This document shows positions 37,285 through 46,759 of a stretch of 64,000 nt of DNA, piece after piece. This stretch comes from Pseudazoarcus sp963975885 (lineage in GTDB: Bacteria; Pseudomonadota; Gammaproteobacteria; Burkholderiales; Rhodocyclaceae), in the NCBI GenBank assembly GCA_963975885.1, contig CAXBIS010000013.1, positions 1-64,000 of the forward strand, given 5' to 3'. The notes under the pieces are model-generated. The model was not told the DNA's origin. It saw nothing but the letters and a program-made list of their open reading frames with translations, and searched no databases. The first letter of the stretch is position 1; each line of letters starts with the position of its first letter. The translations under genes were made by a program, and so were the position numbers.

Positions 37285-38325
37285 ATGAAGAACATCGCCC
37301 GCGCCACTCTCGCCGCCACCGCCTGTGCCACCGCCCTGCCCACGCTCGCCGACGTGCCGGGCTGGAGCTGGGACTTCTACGCCTCGCTGCGCATGCATGC
37401 CGAATACGTGGAACCCGACAACCGCAACGTCATCGACCGCTACAGCGGCCTGCGCGACGCCTACTCGCGCTTCGGTGGTACGCTGGCCTATCGCTTCGAA
37501 GACGGCCCAAGACTGTTCGCACAACTCGAGGTGCCGTTCGATTCGGCCAACTTCCGCCTCCGCGACCCCTACGACCAGGGTGGCTTCGGGCGCGACGAGG
37601 CCGAGCCGCTGCGCATCGCGCGCGTCGGCATCGAGGGCGGGCTGGGCACGCTGTCGCTGGGCCAGCAGTGGATGCCCTACTACAACGCCGTGGCCGCGCC
37701 GGTGGACTGGTTCAGCAGCTATTACAGCGGCTTCGCCACCTACACCACGCCGCGGGTGCGCAACACCGTGGCCTGGTACAGCCCGCGCATGGCCGGTTTC
37801 CAGCTGGCCGCGTCATGGTCGGCCGCACACGGCAACAAGAAATCCACGGCACGCATCGAAGACGAACGTGTGCAGGCCACGGCGAGCTGGGCCGACGGGC
37901 CCTGGGTGCTGGCACTGGGCATGGACGATCGTGGCCACCCCGGCGGTTTTCGCGACCGCCTCTACGGCGCCACCGCGACGTGGACGCAGGGGGCGTGGTA
38001 CGCCGCCTTCAAGTACGAGCGCACCGACACCGACGCACCCGGCGCCTTCTATGGCGACGACCAGCAGGCCTTCAACCTGCTCGGCGCGTACACGGCGGGA
38101 CGCAACACCTGGAAGCTGATGCTCGCGCGCGTCGAGGGCTACGGCGAACATACGGTGCACGCCGGCGTCGACCACCGCTACAACGAGCAACTGACGCTGT
38201 TCGCCGAGTTCTACCGTGAAGGCGCAACTTCGGGCATCACCGCGCGCCGCCAGGGACTCAACCGCTTCGATGCGGCCACCAGCGGCGGGCGTGCCTTCGC
38301 GCTGGGCTTTCGCTACGACTTCTGA
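37285..38325 (+). CDS. Outer-membrane porin
   Basis: A 346-residue protein. Residues 1-22 form a signal peptide (MKNIARATLAATACATALPTLA). Alternating beta strands fill the rest, and it ends with the outer-membrane signature ALGFRYDF with terminal Phe. The strand pattern SWDFYASLRMHAEYV, the LSLGQQWMPYYN segment and the constriction-like acidic loop place it with general trimeric porins of the Gram-negative type. A GGAAGGAC site precedes ATG. Its position between two BCCT genes suggests a path for the same solutes across the outer membrane; that is inference. Its last 13 bases overlap the converging BCCT gene. Confidence 0.85.
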   Translation: MKNIARATLAATACATALPTLADVPGWSWDFYASLRMHAEYVEPDNRNVIDRYSGLRDAYSRFGGTLAYRFEDGPRLFAQLEVPFDSANFRLRDPYDQGGFGRDEAEPLRIARVGIEGGLGTLSLGQQWMPYYNAVAAPVDWFSSYYSGFATYTTPRVRNTVAWYSPRMAGFQLAASWSAAHGNKKSTARIEDERVQATASWADGPWVLALGMDDRGHPGGFRDRLYGATATWTQGAWYAAFKYERTDTDAPGAFYGDDQQAFNLLGAYTAGRNTWKLMLARVEGYGEHTVHAGVDHRYNEQLTLFAEFYREGATSGITARRQGLNRFDAATSGGRAFALGFRYDF

Positions 38326-40403
38326 GGCGTGTGGGCATCCTCGCCAACGAGCGGCACTTCTTCGGGCGGCGAGATCATTTCGTCATGCATGGACATCTTC
38401 CACGGCAGCACGCCCGGCGAAATGTGCAGGAAATGCAGGTACTTCGCGAACTGGCTCAGGATGTCGTCGATGATCTCCTGCGCGCTGTAGCCGAACATGT
38501 CGTAGCCCAGACCGCCATTTCTGAGGAACACCTCGGCACGGAAGTACTGGTCATCGCCGTCGACATCACGCGCCATCTCCGGATAGGCGAAGCTGGGCTT
38601 GGAGTAGCCCCGCAGCCGGATTTCGTAGATGAAATCGATGTCGTCGGCGCGGACGATCTCGATATAGGCACGCTGATTGGCCTCGTCGAAGCACACCTCG
38701 GCGGGCCAACCCTTGTCGCGCAATTCCTTGCCGACGCTCTGCATGGCCTCGAGCGCCCGGGTGTTGATGAAACGCTCGACTTCCACGCGCGTCGGGAACT
38801 CGATGAGTTCGGCCAGCCGAGCCTTCCAGCCGCCCGGACCGGCTTGACGAGCGCCCTGCATGTGCGCCTGCAGACTGACTTCGCGATGGCTTTCGATGGA
38901 CAACGCACGCCACATGCCCAGCGCCGCGATGAGCAGGATCACCGCAAACGGCAGCGCGCTGGCGATGCTCATGGTCTGCAATGCCGACAGCCCTCCCGCG
39001 ACCAGCAGCGCCGAAGCGACCGCACCCTGCAGACAGGCCCAGAACACGCGCTGCCACACCGGTGTGCGCGCCGCGCCGCCCGAGGCCAGCGAATCGATGA
39101 CGAGCGAGCCTGAGTCCGACGACGTGACGAAGAAGGTGATGATCAGGATCACCGTAACGAAGGAGACGACGGACGACAGCGGCAGCAGTTCGAACAGCTT
39201 GAAAAGCGCGATCGCGGTATCGGCCTGGACCTCGTCAATCAGCGTCGTATAGCCCTCGACCATGATCAGGTGCAGCGCGGTGTCGCCGAAGATCGAGAAC
39301 CACAGGAAGGTGAAGATCGTCGGCACGAACATCACGCCGACGACGAATTCGCGGATCGTGCGCCCACGGCTGATCTTGGCGATGAACAGGCCGACGAAGG
39401 GCGCCCAGGCAATGGTCCAGCCGAAGATGAACAGCGTCCAGTTGCCGATCCAGTCGCTGCGCGAATAGGCCTGCAGGTTGAAAGTGCGCTCGACGATGTT
39501 CGACAGATAGCTTCCGGTGTTCTGCAGGAAGGCCTCGAGAATGAAGATGCTGGGCCCGACCAGAAACACGAACAGCATCAGCAGGCCGGCGAGCACCATG
39601 TTGATGATGGACAGGCGCTTGACGCCCTTGTCGAGCCCCGCAGCGACGGAGATCACCGTCAACGCCGTGATCACCGCGATGGTGATGACCTGCACCGTCG
39701 TGCCGACCGGAATCTGTGGCCACAGGTAATTCATGCCGGCGTTGATCTGAGCCACCGACAGACCCAGCGTGGTGGCGATACCGAACAGCGTGCCGAGGAT
39801 CGCGAAGACGTCCACGGCATGACCAATGGGGCCGTGGATGCGCTCGCCGATCAGCGGATACAGAGCCGATCGCATCGATAGCGGCAGCCCGTGGCGAAAC
39901 GCGAAATAGGCCAGCACCAGGCCGGTCAGGCCGTAGATCGCCCAGATATGGAAACCCCAGTGGAAGAAGGCGATCTGCATCGCCTGCTTGGCGGCATCCA
40001 CCGTCTGTGCAGCGCCGGCCGGGGGGGCGGCGTAGTGCAGCACCGGCTCGGCCACGCCGAAGAACAGCAACGCGATGCCGTAGCCGGCCGAGAACAACAT
40101 CGCGAACCACGCCGGAAAACTGTACTGGGGAGCTCCATGATCCGGCCCCAGCCGGGTGTTGCCCCATTTCGAGGTCGCCACCGCGACGATGAAGATCAGG
40201 AACAGCGCCACCGCCAGCATGTAGAACCAGCCAAAGGTACGCGTGATCCACGCAAGCGTCGCACTGAAGGCGTCGCCGGCAAGTTCGGGGTTGCTCATGG
40301 TGCCGATCACCAGCAGCGCGGCGACGATGACCGACGGCACGAACACCGGTGCAAGCAACGTCGAACTCTTGAGGAACGAGCCTCTGCTCGATTCGTTCGT
40401 CAT
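38313..40403 (-). CDS. BCCT family transporter, BetT-like (copy 2, divergent motifs)
   Basis: A 696-residue paralogue of copy 1. It keeps the TM4 set FFHWGFHIWAIY and the long cytosolic C-terminal domain. However, the glycine stretch reads SAGYGIALLFFGVAEP instead of GMGIG, and the TM8 box reads LFIFGWTIAWAPFVG, losing two of the Trp seen in copy 1. This suggests a different substrate or coupling. ATG 40403 has a strong GGAGGAG site; in-frame ATGs upstream lack one. It converges on the porin gene. Confidence 0.9.
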   Translation of the reverse strand: MTNESSRGSFLKSSTLLAPVFVPSVIVAALLVIGTMSNPELAGDAFSATLAWITRTFGWFYMLAVALFLIFIVAVATSKWGNTRLGPDHGAPQYSFPAWFAMLFSAGYGIALLFFGVAEPVLHYAAPPAGAAQTVDAAKQAMQIAFFHWGFHIWAIYGLTGLVLAYFAFRHGLPLSMRSALYPLIGERIHGPIGHAVDVFAILGTLFGIATTLGLSVAQINAGMNYLWPQIPVGTTVQVITIAVITALTVISVAAGLDKGVKRLSIINMVLAGLLMLFVFLVGPSIFILEAFLQNTGSYLSNIVERTFNLQAYSRSDWIGNWTLFIFGWTIAWAPFVGLFIAKISRGRTIREFVVGVMFVPTIFTFLWFSIFGDTALHLIMVEGYTTLIDEVQADTAIALFKLFELLPLSSVVSFVTVILIITFFVTSSDSGSLVIDSLASGGAARTPVWQRVFWACLQGAVASALLVAGGLSALQTMSIASALPFAVILLIAALGMWRALSIESHREVSLQAHMQGARQAGPGGWKARLAELIEFPTRVEVERFINTRALEAMQSVGKELRDKGWPAEVCFDEANQRAYIEIVRADDIDFIYEIRLRGYSKPSFAYPEMARDVDGDDQYFRAEVFLRNGGLGYDMFGYSAQEIIDDILSQFAKYLHFLHISPGVLPWKMSMHDEMISPPEEVPLVGEDAHTPQKS

Positions 40404-40627
40404 GCGGCGTACTCCTCCCTGCGGGGCTTTTCCCTTGTGTTTATCGCGGGTCATGGTAAGCGTTGCCCCGCCATCTGCCAAACCCGCGGCGTTCGCAACA
40501 CGACCGTCGAAAGCGCTGATGCGGGCCGATCAGGCTCAGCTCTTGACGAAATCTTGACCTCTTCGGGAGATCGCCTTGATCCGCGCGACCCTATCCTGAG
40601 ATTCGACATCGAACACCGGAATCGCGC

Positions 40628-41323
40628 ATGTCTACTACGCCTCCACGGAACATCAACCTCGCCTTTTCCGACAAGTACGGTCGCGATCACGCCCAGGCGT
40701 ACTTCCGCAAGCATCACGACGGGCTGTCGCGGCGCCTGTCGCACTGGCGTGACGTGCAGGTCGCGCGACGTGCGCTGGCGCTGGCCGGCGAGCCGCAACT
40801 GGTGCTCGACCTGCCCTGCGGTGCCGGGCGTTTCTGGCCGCTGCTGGCCGAACACCCCAAGCGCGAAATCATCGCCGCGGACAACTCGCCCGACATGCTC
40901 GCCGTCGCGCGCAGAATGCAAGCGCCTGCGCTCGTCGATCGCGTGCGCACCATGCAGACGTCCGCCTTCGACATCGACCTGCCGCCGGCATCGGTCGACT
41001 GCGTGTTCTGCATGCGGCTGCTGCATCACATCGGCGAACACGACCATCGCATGCGCATGCTGCGCGAACTGCACCGCGTGAGCCGCGATACCGCCATCGT
41101 CTCGCTGTGGGTGGACGGCAACTTCAAGGCGTGGCGGCGCAAACGGCTCGAGAGTGATCGCGCGCGGCGCGAGCGGCGCGGCTATCAGAACCGCTTCGTG
41201 CTGCCGGTCGATGCCGCCGAACGCGAATTCGCCGAGGCCGGCTTCGACGTCGTCGGAAAGCTCGATTTCCTGCCGTACTACGCGATGTGGCGCACCTACG
41301 TATTGCGCAAGTCCGCCGCATGA
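40628..41323 (+). CDS. Class I SAM-dependent methyltransferase
   Basis: A 231-residue methyltransferase. Motif I VLDLPCGAGRFWPLL lies near residue 59, motif II IIAADNSPDML near 81, and the post-motif region VDCVFCMRLLHHI near 123. The C-terminal part is basic (KAWRRKRLESDRARRERR). The N-terminal NLAFSDKYGRDHAQAYF is unlike the usual ubiquinone or tRNA enzymes. The substrate is unknown. Its stop overlaps the ATG of the sulfatase gene (ATGA), so it probably modifies something in the same envelope pathway. Confidence 0.75.
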   Translation: MSTTPPRNINLAFSDKYGRDHAQAYFRKHHDGLSRRLSHWRDVQVARRALALAGEPQLVLDLPCGAGRFWPLLAEHPKREIIAADNSPDMLAVARRMQAPALVDRVRTMQTSAFDIDLPPASVDCVFCMRLLHHIGEHDHRMRMLRELHRVSRDTAIVSLWVDGNFKAWRRKRLESDRARRERRGYQNRFVLPVDAAEREFAEAGFDVVGKLDFLPYYAMWRTYVLRKSAA

Positions 41324-43341
41324 GCCACGTGTACCCGGCGGGCACGGATTTCTCCTCTCCGGCCCGGGGTGCCGGCGCGTGGCAGGCGTTCGCCTGGGCC
41401 GGACCTTTTGCACCGCTGCTCGCGCTCTACGTGATTGGCGTGGTCATCCTGTCGACTTCGCGCATCGCGCTGATGCTGTGGCAAGGCGAGCGTGTCGCCG
41501 CTGCCGGCATCTGGGACACCCTGCTGATCCAGGGCCTGCGCGTCGACATCATCCAGCTGAGCCTGCTCGCGGCGATTCCCATCCTGCTGCTGCCGCTGTT
41601 CGCGGCCCGCCGGGCATGGCCCGTGTGGCGGGCTTTTACGCTCGCGTGGGTGATCGGCGCGGTGGCGCTGCTGGTGTTCCTGGAGATGGCCACGCCGCCG
41701 TTCATCCTCGAATACGGCGTGCGGCCCAACCGCTTCTTCATCGAATACCTGAAGTACCCGCGTGAGGTGCTGTCGATGCTGTGGGGCGGCTACCGCGTCG
41801 AGCTGGTCGGCGGCGTGCTCGTCACCGCCGGCATGGCGTGGCTCGCCGCCCGCGCGCTGCGGCCGTGGTCGGTGCAGCCGCCGCGCTGGAAAGGGTGGCA
41901 GACGCTGCTCGCCTGGCCGCTGGTGGTGCTGGCCGTGGCCTTCGGCATCCGCTCCACGCTCGACCACCGCCCGGCCAACCCGGCGATGTTCGCGCTCACC
42001 GCCGACACCATGGTCAACAGCCTGATCCTGAACTCGGCCTGGTCGGTAGCCTACGAGGCCTACCGCATGAAGGACGAGGCGACCTCGAGCGAGATCTACG
42101 GCAAGATGCGCGAAGCCGACATCGTCGCCGAGGTGCGCAGCGCCGCCGAGAGCTTCGGCGTGCCGCGCCGCTGGACTTCCGACGACATCCCGACGCTCAA
42201 CACACTGGTGCCCACGCGCGCGCGCGAGCGCCCGCTCAATCTGGTCATCGTGCTGCAGGAGAGCCTGGGCGCGACTTTCGTCGAATCGCTCGGCGGCGTG
42301 CCGGTCACGCCGGAACTGGAAAAGCTCAAGCACGAAGGCTGGTGGTTCGAACAGCTCTACGCCACCGGTACGCGCTCGGTGCGCGGCATCGAAGGCGTCA
42401 CCACCGGCTTCCTGCCGACGCCGGCTCAGGCCGTGGTCAAGCTCTCACTGGCGCAGCAGGGCTTTTTCACGCTGGCCGACCTGCTCGCGCGGCGCGGCTA
42501 CCACACGGAATTCGTCTACGGCGGAGAGGCGCATTTCGACAACATGCGCCGCTTCTTCACCGGTAACGGCTTCACCTCGATCGTCGACGAGAAGGACTAC
42601 GAGAACCCCGTCTTCATGGGCAGCTGGGGGGCCTCCGACGAGGATCTGTTCGCCAAGGCGCACGAGCGCATCCGCGCCGTGCATGCCGAAGGCAAGCCCT
42701 TCTTCAGTCTGGTGTTCACCTCGTCCAACCACTCGCCCTTCGAGTTCCCGGACGGGCGCATGGAACTGTACGACGCCGAGCGCGGCACCGACCGCAACGC
42801 GGTCAAGTACGCCGACTGGGCGATGGGGCGCTTCTTCGAGCAGGCGCGGGCCAGCGACTACTGGGACGATACGCTGTTCCTGGTGGTGGCCGACCACGAC
42901 ATCCGCGTGCGCGGCGATACGCTGATTCCGGTCGAGCGTTTCCACATCCCCGGCCTGATCCTCGGCGCCGACATCGAGCCACGCCGCATCGCGACGGTGG
43001 CCAGCCAGATCGACCTGGGACCGACGCTGCTCTCGCTGATGGGCATCGCGGCCGACACGCCGATGATCGGCCGCGACCTGTCGGCCGAGCCGGCCGGGCA
43101 TCCGGGCCGCGCGATGATGCAGTACGAGCAGAACTACGGCTATATGCACGGCCATGAACTGGTGGTGCTGCGGGCGGAGAAGGAACCGGTCGTGGCGAAC
43201 TACGATCCCGTCGCCAAGCAGCTCGGCAGCGACACCGTACTCGCCGAGGACGACGCCCGCGCGCGTCGTGCGCTGGCTCACGTGCTGCTGCCCTCGTGGC
43301 TGTACCGTGAGCAGCGCTATCGCCTGCCTTCCGCGAACTGA
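41320..43341 (+). CDS. LTA synthase/alkaline phosphatase superfamily membrane sulfatase
   Basis: A 673-residue inner-membrane protein. Five N-terminal helices lie up to about residue 210 (for example LLALYVIGVVILSTSRIALML). They are followed by a large periplasmic sulfatase-fold domain. VLQESLGATF near residue 311, the nucleophile region TGTRSVRGIEGVTT near 350 and the metal motif VVADHDIRVRG near 525 are intact. Relatives transfer phosphoglycerol or similar head groups to lipids or periplasmic glucans. The product here is unknown. It is translationally coupled to the methyltransferase. Confidence 0.82.
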   Translation: MSHVYPAGTDFSSPARGAGAWQAFAWAGPFAPLLALYVIGVVILSTSRIALMLWQGERVAAAGIWDTLLIQGLRVDIIQLSLLAAIPILLLPLFAARRAWPVWRAFTLAWVIGAVALLVFLEMATPPFILEYGVRPNRFFIEYLKYPREVLSMLWGGYRVELVGGVLVTAGMAWLAARALRPWSVQPPRWKGWQTLLAWPLVVLAVAFGIRSTLDHRPANPAMFALTADTMVNSLILNSAWSVAYEAYRMKDEATSSEIYGKMREADIVAEVRSAAESFGVPRRWTSDDIPTLNTLVPTRARERPLNLVIVLQESLGATFVESLGGVPVTPELEKLKHEGWWFEQLYATGTRSVRGIEGVTTGFLPTPAQAVVKLSLAQQGFFTLADLLARRGYHTEFVYGGEAHFDNMRRFFTGNGFTSIVDEKDYENPVFMGSWGASDEDLFAKAHERIRAVHAEGKPFFSLVFTSSNHSPFEFPDGRMELYDAERGTDRNAVKYADWAMGRFFEQARASDYWDDTLFLVVADHDIRVRGDTLIPVERFHIPGLILGADIEPRRIATVASQIDLGPTLLSLMGIAADTPMIGRDLSAEPAGHPGRAMMQYEQNYGYMHGHELVVLRAEKEPVVANYDPVAKQLGSDTVLAEDDARARRALAHVLLPSWLYREQRYRLPSAN

Positions 43342-43388
43342 CGGGCGCGTCGGCGGTCCATCGGCGAACCCGATGAACGGCCGCCCGC

Positions 43389-45464
43389 ATGCCCGCCCGC
43401 CCCCTTCTCCTGTCGGCCCTGCTCTTTTGCCACGCAACCCTGGCCGACGAAGCCCGCCTGCCTGAACTCGTCGTCACCGGCACGACCGAGACGCAGGACA
43501 GCTTCGACGCACCTCTGGCCATCGACCGCATCGACGTGCCCGAACGGCTGCGCACACGCGCCGGCATCGATCTGTCCGAGGTGCTCTCGGGTGTGCCCGG
43601 CGTGCATGTGGCCAACCGCCACAACCAGGCGCAGGACCTGCAATTGTCGATTCGCGGCTTCGGCGCCCGCTCGGCCTTCGGCGTGCGCGGCATACGCCTG
43701 CTGGTCGACGGCATTCCGGCCACCTATCCCGACGGCCAGGGCCAGTTCTCGAGCTTCGATCTCGACGCGGCCGAACGCATCGAGGTGTTGCGTGGCCCCT
43801 TCGCGACACTCTACGGCAACCACTCGGGCGGCGTCGTGCAGCTGTTCACGGCGCCCGGCGAGGGTGCGCCCTCGCTCTCGGGCGGCTTCACGGCCGGCGC
43901 CTGGGGCACGCGCCGCCTGCGTCTGGGCGCCAATGGCGCGCGCGAGGGCGTGGCCTGGCGCGCCAATCTGTCGCGGCTTGAGGCCGACGGCTTTCGCCGC
44001 CGCGCCAATGTGCGCCGCGACCAGGGCTTCGCACGCCTCGACTTTACGGCGACACCGGGGCGCACGCTCACGCTGGTCGCCAACGCCCAGCGCCAGCCCG
44101 ACACCGAAGACCCGCAGGGACTCGCCTGGGACACCTTCCGGCGCGACCCGCGCGCGGTCGAGGCGCCTTCGCGCACCTTTCGCACGCGCAAGTCGGTCGA
44201 CCACGCCCAGGCCGGCCTGCGCTTCGAACAACAGCTTGATGCCGGCACGCTCGAACTGCGCGCGTGGGCCGGCCGGCGCTCGGTCGAACAGTTCCTTTCG
44301 ATTCCGGTCGCCGCCCAGCTTGACGCGCGCAGCGCCGGCGGCGTGGTCGATTTCGACCGCGACTTCCATGGTCTGGGCGCGCGCTGGAGCACGGGCGCGC
44401 CACTCGCCGGCGGCGAACTGACGCTGTCGTTCGGCGCGGACCTCGAACGCTCGGTCGACGCGCGGCGCGGCTACGAGAACTTCGTCGGCGACATGCTCGG
44501 CGTGCGCGGTGCGCTGCGCCGCGACGAGACCGACACCGTGACCCGCGTCGACCCCTTCGTGCAGGCCGTGTGGGAACGCGGCGACTGGCAATGGTCGGCG
44601 GGCCTGCGCCACAGCACGGTGCGCTTTCGCGTCGACGACGACTATGTGGCGGGCACCAACGGCGACGACTCGGGCAGCGTCACCTACCGTCGCGCCACAC
44701 CGGCCGTGGCCGTGCTGTGGAAGGCACATCCCGCCCTCAACCTCTACGCCAGCGCCGGCACGGGCTTCGAGACACCGACCCTGGGCGAGTTGTCCTACTC
44801 GGGCGACGGCGGCGGCTTCAACTTCGGCCTGAAACCGGCCGTGAGTCACCAGGCAGAGGTCGGACTGAAAGCTTTCGTCGGCGCGGCGACGCGCCTCGAG
44901 GCCGCGCTGTTCGCGGTGCGCACGGAGGACGAAGTCGTGGTCGCCGAATCCTCCGGCGGGCGCACCAGCTACGCCAACGCCGCGCGCACGCGCCGCCACG
45001 GGCTCGAACTGAGGCTGGAGTCGCAGCTCGCGCCGACGCTGGCCCTGCGCGGTTCGCTGACCTGGATGGAAGCGGAGTACGCGAGTGGCTTCACCAACGG
45101 TACGGTCACCGTGGCGACGGGCAATCGCCTGCCCGGCGTGCCGCGACTGGCCGCTTCGCTGGAGCTGGACTGGCAGCCGATGCGCGGGCTCACGCTCTCG
45201 GCCGAGGCGCTGCATCGCGGCCAACGCGAGGTGAGCGACCGCAACGACGCGCGCGCCGCACCGGCCTACACGCTGCTCAATCTGGCCGTGGCGACGGAAC
45301 AGCAGCGCGGCGCATGGTCGCTGCGCCAGATGCTGCGTGTGGACAACGTGCTCGACCGTACATACGTCTCGTCGGTGATCGTCGGCCAGGCCCAGGCACG
45401 CTTCTACGAACCCGGCCCCACGCGCAGCTGGTACGCCGGTGTGAGTCTGGACTACGCTTTCTGA
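43389..45464 (+). CDS. TonB-dependent outer-membrane receptor
   Basis: A 691-residue receptor. Residues 1-19 form a signal peptide (ends HATLA), followed by a TonB box-like ELVVTGT near residue 25. The plug domain spans 40-150 (LSIRGFGARSAFGVRGIRLL, then RIEVLRGPFATLYGNHSGGV). A 22-strand barrel ends in YAGVSLDYAF with terminal Phe. The ligand could be a ferric siderophore, a cofactor or a sugar; nothing nearby settles it. ExbB and ExbD are encoded 4 kb downstream. It starts 47 bases after the sulfatase gene. Confidence 0.88.
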   Translation: MPARPLLLSALLFCHATLADEARLPELVVTGTTETQDSFDAPLAIDRIDVPERLRTRAGIDLSEVLSGVPGVHVANRHNQAQDLQLSIRGFGARSAFGVRGIRLLVDGIPATYPDGQGQFSSFDLDAAERIEVLRGPFATLYGNHSGGVVQLFTAPGEGAPSLSGGFTAGAWGTRRLRLGANGAREGVAWRANLSRLEADGFRRRANVRRDQGFARLDFTATPGRTLTLVANAQRQPDTEDPQGLAWDTFRRDPRAVEAPSRTFRTRKSVDHAQAGLRFEQQLDAGTLELRAWAGRRSVEQFLSIPVAAQLDARSAGGVVDFDRDFHGLGARWSTGAPLAGGELTLSFGADLERSVDARRGYENFVGDMLGVRGALRRDETDTVTRVDPFVQAVWERGDWQWSAGLRHSTVRFRVDDDYVAGTNGDDSGSVTYRRATPAVAVLWKAHPALNLYASAGTGFETPTLGELSYSGDGGGFNFGLKPAVSHQAEVGLKAFVGAATRLEAALFAVRTEDEVVVAESSGGRTSYANAARTRRHGLELRLESQLAPTLALRGSLTWMEAEYASGFTNGTVTVATGNRLPGVPRLAASLELDWQPMRGLTLSAEALHRGQREVSDRNDARAAPAYTLLNLAVATEQQRGAWSLRQMLRVDNVLDRTYVSSVIVGQAQARFYEPGPTRSWYAGVSLDYAF

Positions 45465-46693
45465 AGCCGCGCCGGCACACGCGGCAGTTCGAACGGCCGC
45501 CAGTCGGGCAGTCCGCCCTCAAAGGGGGCCGGCCGTTCGCCGGCGACGAGCGGTCGCAGCCAGTCGATCGCCGCGGGTGTGACGTGCAGGCCGTCCTCAC
45601 GGATGAAGTACGCCGGCACCAACCGCTCGCGATTGCCGATGTGGGCGGTCGCCACGGGTACGACGTCCCAGCGATAGGGCACGTCGGACACGCGCCGGAT
45701 CGCCGACATCATGCCGTCACGCCCCGCCAGCGCGTACTCGACCGCGGCCACACCGACCGCGTGCGCCTGCTCGAAGTCGGTGGCCGACACCAGATGCCCG
45801 GCCGCGCGCTGCAGATAGTCGGGAATGGCCCAGTGATGCTTGACGCCCAGTTCGGCGCTGAGCAGCCGCGCGATGGTCTGGCCCGCTCCGCCGAGTTGCA
45901 CGTAGCCCTTGGCGTCGACGTGCTGCTCCATGACCCGCTCACCACTGTCCCAGGAGAGGCCCTCGGATACCGTGATCGCGCAATAGCCGATGCGCGCCAC
46001 CGTGCGCTCGACCTCGGCGAGCAGCCGAGCGCGATTCACCGGCGCCTCGGGCATCAGCACGATGTGCGGCGCATCGTCTTCGCCGCGCCGCGCCAGCGCC
46101 GTGGCAGCCGCCAGCCAGCCGGCGTTGCGGCCCATGACCTCCAGGACAAACACGCGACCCACGCGGCTGGCCATCGCGGCCAGGTCCATGCCGGCCTCGA
46201 GCATCGAGATTGCAAGGTACTTGGCTGCAGAGCCGAAGCCGGGGCAGCAGTCCGTGCCCGCGATGTCATTGTCGACGGTCTTGGGCACGCCCACCGTCGC
46301 CAGCGGAACGCCGCGTCGCGCAGCCTCGCTGGCAATCTGCGCGACGGTGTGCATCGAACCGTTGCCGCCGTTGTAGAGCAGATAGCCGATTTCGTGCGCG
46401 GCCAGCACATCGAAGAGGCGATCGTAGGGCGCGGCATCGGCCTGCGCATCAGGCAGATCCAGGCGGCACGAGCCGAAGGCGCCGCCCGGCGTGCGCGCCA
46501 GCCGCGCCAGATCCTCGGCAGACAGCGCCGAGGTGTCGAGCAGCGCCTCGTCGAGCACGCCGGCCAGGCCGTGACGAGCGGCCAGCACCCGGCCGACCTG
46601 CCCGCTCGCGCGGGCGGTCTCGATGACGCCGGCGGCCGTGGCGTTGATGACGGCGGTGACTCCGCCCGACTGGGCGTAGAGAAGGTTTTTCAT
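45452..46693 (-). CDS. 6-phosphofructokinase (ATP- or PPi-dependent)
   Basis: A 413-residue PFK-family enzyme that phosphorylates fructose 6-phosphate. YAQSGGVTAVINA near residue 6 binds the phosphoryl donor. YNGGNGSMHT near residue 106 has Gly at the position that is Asp in most PPi enzymes. VPKTVDNDIAGTD near 133 has the Lys typical of PPi enzymes. FVLEVMGRNAGWLA binds sugar phosphate. The donor therefore cannot be assigned from these residues. ATG 46693 is chosen (MKNLLYAQSGG); an ATG two codons earlier is equally possible. The 3' end overlaps the TonB receptor gene by 13 bases. Confidence 0.88.
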   Translation of the reverse strand: MKNLLYAQSGGVTAVINATAAGVIETARASGQVGRVLAARHGLAGVLDEALLDTSALSAEDLARLARTPGGAFGSCRLDLPDAQADAAPYDRLFDVLAAHEIGYLLYNGGNGSMHTVAQIASEAARRGVPLATVGVPKTVDNDIAGTDCCPGFGSAAKYLAISMLEAGMDLAAMASRVGRVFVLEVMGRNAGWLAAATALARRGEDDAPHIVLMPEAPVNRARLLAEVERTVARIGYCAITVSEGLSWDSGERVMEQHVDAKGYVQLGGAGQTIARLLSAELGVKHHWAIPDYLQRAAGHLVSATDFEQAHAVGVAAVEYALAGRDGMMSAIRRVSDVPYRWDVVPVATAHIGNRERLVPAYFIREDGLHVTPAAIDWLRPLVAGERPAPFEGGLPDWRPFELPRVPARLQKA

Positions 46694-46759
46694 GCGCATC
46701 GCGGCGATATCGTAGGGCGTCAATAAGCGAAGCGCGGCGCCATATTGGCCAAACCATGC

